From contig OX123200.2 in NCBI GenBank assembly GCA_944739405.2, positions 9,750,761 through 9,814,760 of the forward strand: DNA of 64,000 nucleotides, given 5' to 3'. The translations under genes and the position numbers were made by a program. This DNA is from Euclidia mi (Eukaryota > Arthropoda > Insecta > Lepidoptera > Erebidae). Shown one piece after another: positions 1 through 10,666 of this stretch. Positions within the stretch are counted from its first letter, which is position 1. The number at the start of each line of letters is the position of its first letter. A model generated the notes under the pieces. It was not told the origin of the DNA. It searched no databases and saw only the letters and a program-made list of their open reading frames with translations.

Positions 1-937
1 TTTGATCACGAAATAGATGTCGGATTTGGATTCCCCATCCCTTTAAATATCGGAGACGATACCCATATCGACTTTAAAAAAAATCCAATCCGCCATCTTT
101 GATTTCCTATCCGCCATCTTTGATCACGAAATAGATGTTGTATTTGGATTCACCATCCCTTAAATCATCAGAGACGATACCCATATTGATTTTTTAAATT
201 TTTCCCATCCGCCATTTTTGATTTCTCATCCGCCATCTTGAATCACGAAATAGATGTTGTATTTGGATTCCCCATTCCTTTAAACATCGGAGACGATACC
301 AATACTTATTTTTTTAAATTTTCCCATCCGCCATCTTTGATTGCCCATCCGCCATATTTGATCACGAAATGGATGTTGTATTTCGATTCTCCACCCCTTA
401 AAATATCGAAGGCGATACCCATATTGATATTTAAAATTTTCTCATCCGCCATCTTTGATTTCCCGTCCGCCATCTTGGATCACTAAATAAATTTCATATT
501 ATTAATCAGCGTCCCGAAAATCTCGAAAACGATACCCATATAGATTGTATCCTATTCGTTTAGCCTTTTTTTGCCTTTGACCCAACCCTCCCCCTTCTCG
601 TTTGACCATTTTATTATTTTTGTCCGGCCCCTAAAAGTTGTGGCGTAATTTTATATAGCCTATAGCCTTTCGGAATAATTGGGCTATCATAGGCAATAAC
701 AATTTTTAAAATCCGACTGCTAGTTCCTGAGATAAGCCGACATTATGTTTTAGCCTTTTTAGCCTTTTGCCCGGCCCCAAAGGGTCGAAGCGTTATGTTA
801 TATAGCCTATAGCCTGCCGGAATAACTGGGCTATCATATACAAAAAGAATTTTTCAGATCCGACCGGTAGTTCCTGAGATTAGCGCGTTCAAACAAACAA
901 ACAAACAAACTCTTCCGCTTTATTATATTAGTATAGA
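1..937 (-). mobile_element. Non-autonomous Helitron, copy A (cut by window edge)
   Basis: The 5' end of the element lies at 937: read on the minus strand it begins TCTATACTAATATAATAAAG after an A, as Helitrons do. A (GTTT)n stretch and a conserved block at about 560-900 follow. Positions 1-540 are a minisatellite of about 119-bp units. Each unit has two copies of a CCGCCATCTTTGAT-like motif about 20 bp apart (core near 91/112, 211/232, 330/350, 448/469). The 3' end is outside the window. The same family recurs at 24619-25665 and 50354-51754. No Rep/helicase protein is encoded, so the element depends on helicase supplied elsewhere. Confidence 0.85.
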
Positions 938-1192
938 TAAGAGGTATACAATTGGATCAAACCTTTTATTGAAATTAAACTACTATTATGGATCTCTGGT
1001 CATACTAGCTTCTACGTCGTGGGGTCGGTCATCAGGGCAAAGGGTTGGCATTGTGCTACAGTAGCACTGCTACTCTCATGTATAAGCTATATAACTGAAA
1101 AGTTTCATCATAAACGTATGTTTAGCAGTTTTAGTTTGAAAGAGTAACAAATATCCATATCCATCCTTAGAAACTATCTCATTTATATTGAT

Positions 1193-2467
1193 ATAAGGTC
1201 GAGGTGGCGAAGTCCGGCATAGTTTATTGCAAGTTTGGTTTGATAATCACCCTATGGCTAATTTTTTAACTTTATTGTATGTTTTGAATATTAATTATGA
1301 CAAAGGATTCCTTATTTATAAGTTACTTTTACAAACATCAATGTAACTGTTGTCATTATGAAAATAAACGCGTTTTTTTAAAAGGTAGTCAGTAGACGGA
1401 CTTTCCCGTGTAATTGGGGCAACTCCGTCATAAGCATCGATTGTTTGTTATTTGATAGATATTAGCAGCACCCATATTTAGTGAAAATTCTACAATAAAA
1501 TTTAATCAAATATATGCTTCAAATAGTACGATATAAGGCAGCAATCACAATATATGGTGGTAAAATCATAAAGTGGGGCAAGTCCGGTGTATTTGCAGTA
1601 GAAGGGATTGTCAACATTTAAATCAGTATAAATAATAAATTCTAATTATGATGGCATAATTAGAATTTTTGACTGTAGGGTACAGTAGGTAAGTATGTTT
1701 GTTCGTTTTATCTAAAATGCAATGTGTTTGATAAGTTTTGGTATTAAGATGATAAGTACAAACCAAATCCAGAGAGTCTTTAAACTATAGAAAAACTAAA
1801 TAGTAACAAACAAACGCAGTTGGTTATATTTGTACTGTTGAAAAGATAGCATATAAATGAAAGGAGTTAATAAAAACCCTCTTTCTATAAACTTAATTTG
1901 TATTCATAAGTACAATGAAAAAAAGACAACACCGTAAATACAGCATGTAATAGGTAATATTAAAAAAGTAAGTAATGTTTAAAGAAAATGCTTAACTGAA
2001 AAAAAGTTTACAACTTCTGCCTTGGGGCAAGATTGGTATATGACGGCCTTTCCCTAAAATACTAGACAGTCTTCCCCCAATATTGGATTTATACGTTAAG
2101 GTTTTATCACAACTATTATTTCTGTAAATAAAGATGTAATTTCGATTTGAATAGAATAAAACAATAAAATGTAATACAAGCTAGCCACCTACCACTTTAC
2201 CACGTAAAAATCCGTTGATATTCACGGAACACTTTAAATAATTTCTCGACACAACTAACTCGTGTTTCGACTTGTCAACAATTAACAATTATGAAACCAT
2301 TTTTTCGCTATTAAACTCAACACAGCGCCATCTATAATTTAAAGGTAGGACGAAAAAGTGACTCTGTTTTACTGATCAAGTTGTCAACGTCATAGCTATT
2401 CAGAAAAAGCCTATAAAGACACTATATGGTGTTGCCCCGCAGACGGACTTCGACGCCTCGACCTTAT
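1193..2467. mobile_element. TIR element of about 1.27 kb, class unassigned
   Basis: Inverted termini of about 24 bp face each other: ATAAGGTCGAGG at 1193 and its complement CCTCGACCTTAT ending at 2467, both continuing into a GAAGTCCG block. A TGGGGCAA motif recurs inside (about 1415, 1575, 2022, and inverted near 2432). No transposase-like ORF is present. The target duplication is not clear, so the superfamily is open. Confidence 0.55.
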
Positions 2468-3066
2468 TAAGAATTATATATTATAGTCAATGAATATTTT
2501 TGTTACTAATTGTACTTTGACGTTCTGCCTAGCCTGCATGATCATGCTAAATATTATTAGATTTTGAGTTTGTTCAGCAAGGCATTTTCATAAGTAAGTT
2601 CAGTAAGCGATGGCATTTTCATTCAAAATGACAACACGCCTTGTTGTCTTTTGGATGGCACTTACTTGGCCATAGCCAGAGTAGTTGAGATCAAAGTAAA
2701 TCCCGATAAAATCCATAGAAAGTAGTCTAATTTCAATACTAATTAAATTGATGTAGCAATATGTTTACAATATTAGTAAGTTATACGTAATCACGGGTTA
2801 TATAATCACATTCACCTAACTACTACTGTGGTGCTATTAGTTCAATATTATTAGGCACAAAAAGAGTCTGCAATGTAATGTTATACAACCTGAAAAATAA
2901 AATAATAATATTTTTGCAGTATGGCAACTCTCATACTACAGAAAATTGCTTGCAGAGATTTTTCTACTCTATCACATACACTCATCAAAACTGTCAACAA
3001 ATGTTATTGCAGGGGTTCTTTAAGTGAGAATTTTTTTAACTTTAACTGTCATAAAGAACCTGACTA
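2468..3066. other. AT-rich intergenic stretch
   Basis: No gene, tRNA-like head, TIR pair or coding-like ORF was recognised here. Confidence 0.5.
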
Positions 3067-3195
3067 AGGGCCTGTTTCAGCACTGTCCAGTAAGTTCTGG
3101 TTAAACTACTTGACAAATAAATTCATACAAATTTCGTTCTAATTTTGAATTTGCTTGGATGGTAACACTTACTTAGAGGTGGTGAAACAGGGCCT
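3067..3195. mobile_element. Small TIR element (MITE), 129 bp
   Basis: The termini AGGGCCTGTTTCA and TGAAACAGGGCCT form an inverted repeat and are flanked by TA on both sides, which suggests a Tc1/mariner-type target. The interior is AT-rich and non-coding. A related but more worn copy lies at about 3701-3828. Confidence 0.6.
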
Positions 3196-3700
3196 TAACC
3201 TCAGGACTTGGGTACAAACAGCGACAAGTCAAACTAAACAGTTACAGTACGATTGTGATACTTATTTTCTACAACATAAGATTGGTACAAAGGTCAGTGT
3301 CTAACTTGACATGTAGCCGTGTGTACATTACAACACATGAAAGGCTGGCTATGCATTTGCCATGATCAAAACTAGAGACACCAGAAATCAAAGTAAATCC
3401 ACAATTTATTTTTCTAATCCGTAAGCATACAAATTAATTCATTTATGTCACATGCTTTGTAGCCAATGAAATCATTACTTACAGATAAAGAAATAACTAG
3501 AAATCATTACAGAGCAAACTGAAAGATACAATGTCATCACTGGATGTCACTATAAGCAGAATATGAGGTGCAAGTAGCGCCACCTAGCAATAAGGTCTGT
3601 TCAAGTATTGCTGATAGAAAACAACCGTTTTCACATACCAATAGGACATACACCAATAAATATTATTATTTATTGATAGCAGCCAATATTTACTAAATTA

Positions 3701-3828
3701 GCCCCAGTTTCACAACCTAAGGATAGGCATAATTTTCCATAAGATAAATTCAACATTAGAACAATATTTGCATGATGTTATCTGCCAATTAATTTAACTA
3801 CTACTCATCGGATAGTGGTGAAACCAAC
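3701..3828. mobile_element. Worn relative of the GTTTCACCAC MITE
   Basis: CCCAGTTTCACAACCTAAGG on the left faces GTGGTGAAACCAAC on the right. This is the same inverted GTTTCACCAC theme as at 3067-3195, but imperfect. Positions 3196-3700 between the two copies hold nothing recognised. Confidence 0.4.
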
Positions 3829-4521
3829 TTTTAGAGCACTTGTTACAATTCAAAAAGGTATGTATTTCATCTTTTCACATTGTATAAATTCCATAGTACC
3901 TTTTGTTGATTTTTTTTTATGCAGTGAGTATTTAAGATTATGTTACAAACTATATTATAATAAAGACGGTAGGTATGGGACTTCTTAAAACTATTCTGAA
4001 ATCAGTGAAGTTTGAATTAGGAAGCACTTCCTTTATGGTTAAAATGTTAATATAATCTGTGGTAGACATTGTGTGGTTATTAATTTTGTTACTACATCAG
4101 TTACATTATAACTTTTGACTTTAGAGTGTGGAAGATGAAAGATTATTTATGCTAATGTTACAAAGTAGTTATACAATTATAAGTTATGTAGGTACTTACT
4201 TGAATTTGTTTAATTTAAATAAAACTTGTGTTCTGCATTTTCACTGCCTATCACACATTATAAGAAAATACAAAGTTTTCTCATTCCTTAAAGAATAGGA
4301 ACTACAACTCTTCAACAACATAAGAAACTTATACTTTCTACAAATTCCTTCAACACCACTTTCTACAAATTCCTTCAAGAGGACTTATGTTCCATTGAAC
4401 ACAAATTAAACACAGCAGTGTTATCGTAAGTATAAATAACTAAGTAAAACTACAGTGGACAGGTACCACAAACATATTCAGACTAAAACAAACTAACTAC
4501 GTAAAATAAATTAAACAAACA
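3829..4521 (-). other. SPAG7 downstream flank, probably including its 3' UTR
   Basis: AT-rich sequence downstream of the SPAG7 stop codon. No coding exon or repeat was recognised. The closest AATAAA-type signals I see on the minus strand are farther out, near 3674 and 3411, so the mRNA end cannot be fixed from sequence alone. Confidence 0.35.
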
Positions 4522-5232
4522 CTAAATTTGATTACTACTATCAGCGTCTACCTTTTCTGTTTCCGCTTTTTTCATCTTCTTTGCTTTTATATCAGCCATT
4601 GTCTGTTCTATGGAACGCTGGTCTTTCTTGTTTTCACTAGGAACTTCACCATAGTTCTTATTCATATTTGTCTTCTGAGCCGCATCTATAGCAGCTTCTT
4701 CTCCAATCAAATGAGCATATTTCTGCTTATAGAATGTGCCACTCAATTCCTCTTTGCCACGTTTCCTTTTCCTATTTTTCTCTTCCTCTAAATCTAGAGC
4801 CGCTTGTCTCTTATCTTGAATATGTTTTAAAGCCATTTCTGCTGCCTTTTCTTCGTCCCAAATACCTCCTGATCTACGTACCGTTAGCTCATCTTCCGAC
4901 GGAGGATTATCTTTAGAATAAACTACAGCATAACGGTCAACACCTTCTTGGCCAAAAGAAAACACTTGCAGACCAGCAGTTTCTGCAACTTCTCTTATAA
5001 TAGACCTGTACATCTGTTCCATTGGTTCAAACTGTACATGCGGTTTTGTACCTTCTTTCACAAAGTTACCAATTTTGTCCTCAACACGTTTTCTGAATCT
5101 GTTAATCATGTTCTTTTCCTCCTTTTGCCTGCGTTCAATCGCCTCTTTTTGCTTACGCATAGCATTTTTCTGAGCTTCACTTGCAGAAGGTGGTTTCTGC
5201 ATGGAATTGAGTATGGAGTCTAATAGATCCAT
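4522..5232 (-). CDS. SPAG7: SPAG7 homologue, R3H-domain protein
   Basis: An intact 236-residue ORF without introns. It opens MDLLDSILNSMQKPPS, which matches the vertebrate SPAG7 start (MADLLGSILSSMEKPPS). It also carries the family landmarks FRKRVEDKI, an FSFGQ block, KYAHLIGEEAAIDAAQ and a C-terminal RSIEQTMADIKAKK, and the length is close to vertebrate SPAG7. Residues about 48-110 are the R3H domain, a single-stranded nucleic-acid-binding fold. Residues 20-49 are a charged helix rich in K, E and R, and basic runs KNRKRKRGK (about 152-160) and KAKKMKK look like nuclear signals. Oddity: the RxxxH signature reads RSIIR (76-80), with Arg in place of His. The start codon is set by homology; it has A at -3 and G at +4 and lies two bases after the AIRIM stop codon. 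No independent promoter is obvious. The molecular role of the family is poorly defined. Confidence 0.93.
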   Translation of the reverse strand: MDLLDSILNSMQKPPSASEAQKNAMRKQKEAIERRQKEEKNMINRFRKRVEDKIGNFVKEGTKPHVQFEPMEQMYRSIIREVAETAGLQVFSFGQEGVDRYAVVYSKDNPPSEDELTVRRSGGIWDEEKAAEMALKHIQDKRQAALDLEEEKNRKRKRGKEELSGTFYKQKYAHLIGEEAAIDAAQKTNMNKNYGEVPSENKKDQRSIEQTMADIKAKKMKKAETEKVDADSSNQI

Positions 5233-5234
5233 AG

Positions 5235-7932
5235 TTATGCTTGGTTTTCAGATAAAAATGATGTGTATGTAAGTATTTCTGTGATGCGTTTATGCCAGTG
5301 AACAGGATACCGAAAGTGTTCTCCAAATGAAGGTGTAGTTAACTTCCTAAATGCTAGTACATTTACAGCTGATTCTATTTGAGCACAAACATGGCTTGCA
5401 AATGTTATTGTGTCATCAGCATATGCTAGCAGCTCTATTAGAGATGGTTGAGTAGGACTTCCCTTCACGAGGACAGATTTCTCACTAAAGTCTACTTCCC
5501 GGCAGCTGTCTCTTAAGACTTTGTTCTTATGTGTAAGCTTTTCAAACAGATCTTCAAGTGTGAATCTGAAATAAGTTAATAATAATTATTAATTACTGAA
5601 AGTGATCAATAGTTGTGTTAAGTTTTTGGCATGCAGCTTAGACTCATGCAATAAGACAGATTAAACAATATAGCAATGTAATTATTGCACAAACTATTAC
5701 AGAAGTAATCCAAAATAAACTTTTCTCAATATGTATGGTCAGCATAGAAAATGGTCTTGATAAAAGATTCAGTGTCATCATAATAATAATTAACCCTTAT
5801 TTTAGGTCCCGGTAGGTCCCTGGGACTCCATTGAAAACTTTCAGCGCTAATAAAACCATTGGTTTTTGGAATAACAAGTTGTGCGTTCCAGTACCTCCAC
5901 ACAGTGACGTGCCAGACGCGGAGTAGAGCGGAATGTCGATGTGCGCGGCTCCGATCGGTAAGTAAACAGGCTACTGGAGTCCGTGGGTCTCCACCGGGGT
6001 ATTAATGTTATAGTTTTGATGTATTTACGCTACTGTTATTGTGCAAGTTTTTCTGATTTTAGTTGATATAATGGCGTTTAATAGTATAATAAATGTCCTT
6101 GATGAAGGTACTGCCTCTGTGGTGGAACAAATGGCTCGAACAGTTGAGGGACGCAAACGCGGATGATAAGGATCAACAAAATGTGTGTTGAATCAGCCAA
6201 GAAAACTAGAACCTGATGAGTTAGTGTTCGAATCCAAGAATGTATGTCGGTTTTCTGACCACAACTCAGTTTCAGATTGTTCAGCGAAAGACTGCGTATA
6301 TTTTCCTTATTTGTGTTTAGCCTGTGTGCCTTAGCTGTCCAAAAAGAAGGATGAAATGACTATGTAACCAACCGTGAATAGAAGGTCTTGCACGTTTTTG
6401 TTTTTTGGTCTAACCATGTTCTGTTTTTATGGTTCCGTACCTAAAAGGTAAAAAACGGAACCCTATTACTAAGCCTCCGCTGTCTGTCTGTCCGTCTGTC
6501 TGTCACCAGGCTGTATCTCATAAACCATGATAGCTAGAAAGCTGAAATTTTTACAAATTATGTATTTCGGTTGCCGCTATAACAACAAATACTAAAAATA
6601 AAAAAAATGAAAATATTAAGGGGGGTCCCATACAAAAAACGTGTTTTTTTTCGTATTTTTTGCTCAAAATTACTAACTGTAACAGGTAGAAGCTTTAAAT
6701 TTTCACAGAATATGTAGTTGTATATTACCTTTCAAAATAAATAATTAAATTTAAAAAAAAGTAAATAATAAAGGGGGGCTCCCATACAACAAACGTAATT
6801 TTTAAGCAATTTGTTACTCGATCTTAATAAACAGGTAGAAACTTATAAAGTATTTAAGTATACATACAACGAACATGATTTTCTTTTATAGATGATGGTA
6901 CGGAACCCTTTGTGCGCGAGTCCGACTCGCACTTGCCCAATTCTTAGTTTTATTCATAAATTGAATATGTTATTATTATATTCCTTAAAAAATATTTTAT
7001 AAACATGTTTTGTTTTTGAAATGTAGAGACTTAAAGTTAGGTCTCGTAATTTTGTGATAAAAATTGTCATATCTTAGAAGTTCCTCAATGAAAGGCATAA
7101 TTCATAATTTTAAGTGAAAACCTATCTCATTGTAAAACTTAATAAATTATATACAAATCTTACTAGAGTTTTCTTTTTAAAAAGTTTTCATTTCATATTA
7201 AATTTACGATTACATATCCGAGAGTCCTGGGGACTCCACCGGGTAAATTGTGTATGTATGAAGTCACCGGGTAAATCAAGGGTTAATGCAATAGACTTAG
7301 ATTTTACTTAGAAATTATTCATCAAAATTGTTGTATGTCCCATACCCTTGCGGTGTACAAGGGAATGGGACATAGAACAATTTCTTATACACACCAAAAC
7401 AAACTTATGAAATATTTTTTTAAGAATGCAACAATTCCGCATACAACTGCACTCTTCAAACTATTCATTATGTTCAACATATTTATTGTCATACCACAAA
7501 TCATAAAACCAGATAATATGTAACTCTTACATAATATGTGTATGACACATCTGATTTACCTAACGGAAACAAATAAAACTACAAAATGGTCTCCAAGTAC
7601 TTACTGTTTACACTTGATTTCTTGAACGGAGTCCGAAATTAGGTTATGTATGGCAGCACACAATTTACTTTGCAAATCCTCAAATTTCTCCAGCGGCAAA
7701 CCCGTCAGATCAGCCCTACAACATCAAATTTCATTGCACTAAACTCATAAAACACAAACAATAAACATTACAATGTTTTTACTCACTCTTTTATGATGAA
7801 ACAACGCTTTATCAGTTTATTTATAGTCGCTGCGCAGTTATGGCAATCTTTCAATGTAGTTTTTGCTGTGGTATGAAATTCATCAAAATAAGAAAAGTAA
7901 TCAATAATTTGTTTCTGTATTTTTGCTTCCAT
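5235..7932 (-). CDS. AIRIM: AIRIM (C1orf109 family), ribosome maturation factor, 3 exons
   Basis: Spliced CDS with exons 7932-7787, 7715-7605 and 5565-5235 (146, 111 and 331 nt), giving 195 residues plus stop. Introns have GT/AG ends (GTGAGT...TTGTAG and GTAAGT...TTTCAG) and the reading frame is continuous across both. The protein starts MEAKIQKQIIDYFSYF. Landmarks shared with human C1orf109 (203 aa) include LKDC, the FEDL region, a central LFEKLTHK helix, PSLIELLAYADD and a C-terminal WHKRITEIL...TSFL. It is predicted all-helical with no catalytic motif. In human cells AIRIM works with CINP and the AFG2A/AFG2B AAA ATPases in late cytoplasmic 60S maturation; the same role here is inferred by homology. 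Intron 2 (2,039 bp) contains a piggyBac-like element. The stop codon is two bases upstream of the SPAG7 start, so both may be read from one mRNA. Confidence 0.88.
5794..7282. mobile_element. piggyBac-like element in AIRIM intron 2
   Basis: TTAA (5790-5793 and 7283-7286) flanks termini that both begin CCCTT: left CCCTTATTTTAGGTCCCGG, right complement CCCTTGATTTACCCGGTG. Just inside, both ends carry GGGACTCC/GGAGTCC blocks. TTAA targets with CCY termini are the piggyBac hallmark. A short ORF at 6072 (MAFNSIINVLDEG) stops after about 32 codons and is at most a remnant. About 510 bp of a different repeat (6431-6938) is nested inside. No functional transposase remains. Confidence 0.65.
6431..6938 (+). 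repeat. Interspersed repeat GGTTCCGTACC...ACTCGCACTTGCC, copy 1
   Basis: Begins GGTTCCGTACCTAAAAGG, has a (TGTC)n stretch near 6481-6502, and ends GAACCC...GAGTCCGACTCGCACTTG. A second copy in opposite orientation lies at 29705-30328. There is no coding capacity and the element class is unknown. It is nested in the piggyBac-like element, so it is the younger of the two insertions. Confidence 0.65.
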
Positions 7933-8701
7933 TATATTTGAGAAAATCCATTACTCACTTTTACCTCAAACAAATACAGAAAACACAAGACGAATGATTC
8001 GCATTTACGGTAAAAGAAACTGACAAATGACAAGACAACATTACGCTTTTATGCGGATCGTAAAAGTAGAAACGCGATGCTCACAGTGAAGCATTTAAAA
8101 CAACTAAATAATGCGTTGTAAATTAAAATTGATAATAAGAAAATAAATAAATATGATCAGATGAAGATAATATAAATTAGAACAATAATATTTTGAATTG
8201 TAGTTGTGAAGAATCCATCACTAACTTTACAAACGCACACGTTGTACACTGTACAGTGTCATAAAACCGGTATTTTCGACAACAACACTGTAAATAAATA
8301 CGGCACGTGATTTTTTATCAATTACTTGCGATTTGGTTTTGATAAATAATGATGTGTTATGAACGGAATAGTAAATTTGATAATTATTATTTTAGATATC
8401 TCGTATTATGTCTCGTATTACTTCGTAAAAGTTCGGTTTTTGTCGTCAGTGGTCGATTGCACCTGTCAAAACAAGAACCAATGGCGAGCTTTTCTCCGTG
8501 ACCTCGAAAAACAGCAGTCTTGAATTTGTTTCGAGAGGGACTGTACGTCTTAATTCGTCGCGTTTTATTTAGTGAAAACACGTCGGAAATATTTAAAAAT
8601 AAAGTGTTTGGTATTTTTTCACTGGAGATAAGTGACTGAAAATGAGTGTTATCTAAAAGGAAGCTTTCACTGAAATAAAGTGGTATTTTGCTGTCGTGAA
8701 A
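7933..8701. promoter_or_regulatory. Shared upstream region of AIRIM-SPAG7 and LPCAT
   Basis: 769 bp lie between two divergent start codons. Initiator-like TCAGT(T) elements face outward: TCAGTT on the minus strand from 8023 toward AIRIM, and TCAGT at 8446-8450 toward LPCAT. A four-codon upstream ORF (ATG at 8642, stop at 8654-8656) precedes the LPCAT start. I see no TATA box at a convincing distance. No repeat was recognised here, which fits a conserved promoter. Confidence 0.5.
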
Positions 8702-8818
8702 ATGAATGGCAAACTGCATAGTGAAACCGGCGCTTTCTCATCTGACGACATGCGCGCCGAAATATTGAACCCTTTCGTCCACAAATTGGAGCTAGATAAT
8801 ACGTATGACAAAATAAAG
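8702..8818 (+). CDS. LPCAT: LPCAT exon 1 (lysophospholipid acyltransferase, N-terminus)
   Basis: 39 codons from ATG at 8702 to a GT donor (GTACGG) at 8819, phase 0. The hallmark is NPFVHKLEL (residues 23-31), equivalent to the NPFV motif just before the membrane anchor of LPCAT1/LPCAT2. The enzyme re-acylates lysophosphatidylcholine (and lyso-PAF in some members) with acyl-CoA at ER and lipid-droplet membranes, in the Lands cycle. The start is the first in-frame ATG with homologous downstream sequence; the upstream ATG at 8642 is closed by a stop. Exons 2 and 3 lie at 41014 and 62756, and the C-terminal part of the enzyme is outside the window. The divergent neighbour is AIRIM-SPAG7. Confidence 0.85.
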
Positions 8819-10164
8819 GTACGGAGAACTAACAGCATTGCGTTGCATAACAGAACAAAGTGAAAGTATATTTTGCTATAGTGGTAAATGTTTAAAGATT
8901 CTAAAGATTCTATTGAGATATTCTGCGCATGTCTAAAATCGAGTTGTAATCACGTCACTTCGGATAAATACAAGAGCTTGTACAAGAGTGTGTAATAAAA
9001 ACAAACGAAAACAAAACCGAAACAAGGTCTAATACAATACAATTCAATACATGTTGCAAAACTAATGAACATCAAGACATTTTAAGTACTTATCTCTGTC
9101 ACGATGAACTTACCCATTTACCTTGTATAACTAACGTTATGTTTATATTGAAAATGGACCAATTGAGTAGGTACATGAGATGTGATTGCCAAATATGTAC
9201 CCTAGAAAACGTTTGTGTTCAGGGCCTTAAATTTATAGCGAACTGAATACAAATAGATAGAACGAGACCTTCATGCTGGTTTGTTTTTATGAACAGTTTT
9301 CCACCTCTGTGACTAATCGCAACTCTTTTGGAGGACAATGCAACTGTACGAACAATACAGATTATTGTTCACATTTCCTTTTTAAAATATAAGAATTATA
9401 ATTAGTTACATACTGAGATACTAGTCATACAATATTTAAAATATAATATTACAAGCGATAAAGTTGTTATGAATTCGGTGTCTATAATTTGATCAAAAGC
9501 CGCAAATTTGCAAGACTAATTTGCAAATCGAAAAAAGAGAGAAAAGGTTACGCAAATAACAGCTTTCTAAAAGATACTTACATTAACTGGCTAATTCTTT
9601 TGAATATCGTAATTACGGTCAATAAAGCTCGTTCGCTATTTTATAAACAGTTTAGTGTAGAAATATAACGGTTTTTATGAGAGTATCATCGGTTTATTCA
9701 CGAATTGTTTTGAAGTTTCCGGTTTATTGGAATTTGAAATAGAGTTAAAAGTTCTTAACCCTATGCAATTCAAGATACAAAAAAAAATAAGTAAGCACAG
9801 ATCGCACAGATAGAATAGTTGGGTTGACATTGGCAATTGGCATGACGGGGTCAATAGAAAAAAATCCAGTTCTTGTCTTTTATAAATGTTGACAAAACGA
9901 CAACAAGAAGTTCTAAGAATATACAAAGAAGTTAGACCCCAACAGATTTAAAATTGTTGAACAGGTATTGATAGATACAATATGTTCTAAGTATTGTCGT
10001 TATGGATTTTACTGTACCGTACCTATTGAACATTATAATGGTACAATTAGATATTTTTTAGAGATATCTCCTGCACAACGATTTAGTGCCACGGGGGAGT
10101 TTACAAACGTTGATTAATAAAATTAACGCACGCAATCACACAAGGAACATCCAGACAAGATTCT
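8819..10164 (+). other. LPCAT intron 1, first part
   Basis: Intron 1 runs 8819-41013 (32.2 kb). This first stretch is AT-rich. I see no gene, TIR pair or tRNA-like head in it. Confidence 0.6.
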
Positions 10165-10262
10165 TCTTTCTGGCTCATAAATGTGTTGTCCCGTGTGGGA
10201 ATCGAACGGACGACACGCGACGTGATGCAAAGCAGCGAAGCAGCCGCTACGCCATATACCTA
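10165..10262 (-). repeat. SINE-B head fragment
   Basis: Read on the minus strand it has a GGCGTAGCGG-like A box, a GTTCGATTCC-like B box and the TGTTGT block. This matches the tRNA-derived head of the full copy at 57983-58200, without the tail. Confidence 0.55.
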
Positions 10263-10404
10263 TTATGCTGTTGTTTTAATTTATAATCAGTAGGATTCAT
10301 TTTACGATTATATGACAAACCCAACTAATAAATTACTAATTACCTCTCAAAGGGATTTAGGTACAATATTTATATTTATGGTTTTACCAAATTTAATAGT
10401 TGCG

Positions 10405-10666
10405 TGACTGCCTCCGTGGTCCAGTGGATAGCGTATGCGACTGCTGATCGGAGGTCCCGGGTTCGATTCCCGGGTCGGGCAAAAGTGTTACTGGATTATT
10501 CCGAATACTCAGTAGCAGTCCGGAGTCTGGTGATGTGCCCTGTAACGGCAATAGGCTCGCCCGCTATTACGTGGGACCGAAAAATTCATGGCGAAATGTG
10601 GGTGTAATATTTACACCTCTGCCTACCCCTTCGGGGATACAGGCGTGAGACTATAAATAAAAAAAT
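10405..10666 (+). mobile_element. tRNA-derived SINE, family A
   Basis: A pol III type-2 promoter is visible: A box TGGTCCAGTGGATAGCG and B box GGTTCGATTCC. A unique body follows (GGTGATGTGCCC, AATAGGCTCGCCC, CTACCCCTTCGGGGATACAG), then a short A-rich end. It is nearly identical over its length to the copy at 60828-61094. This is not a tRNA gene, because the arms do not fold into a complete cloverleaf. Confidence 0.85.

Noticed and set aside
4528..5223. Plus-strand ORFs across SPAG7
   Set aside because: They are antisense shadows of the conserved minus-strand gene.
10405..10480. Possible tRNA gene (A and B boxes present)
   Set aside because: The acceptor and anticodon arms do not pair into a full cloverleaf, the same body follows in several copies, and one copy (60828-61094) has a target duplication. 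It is a SINE head.
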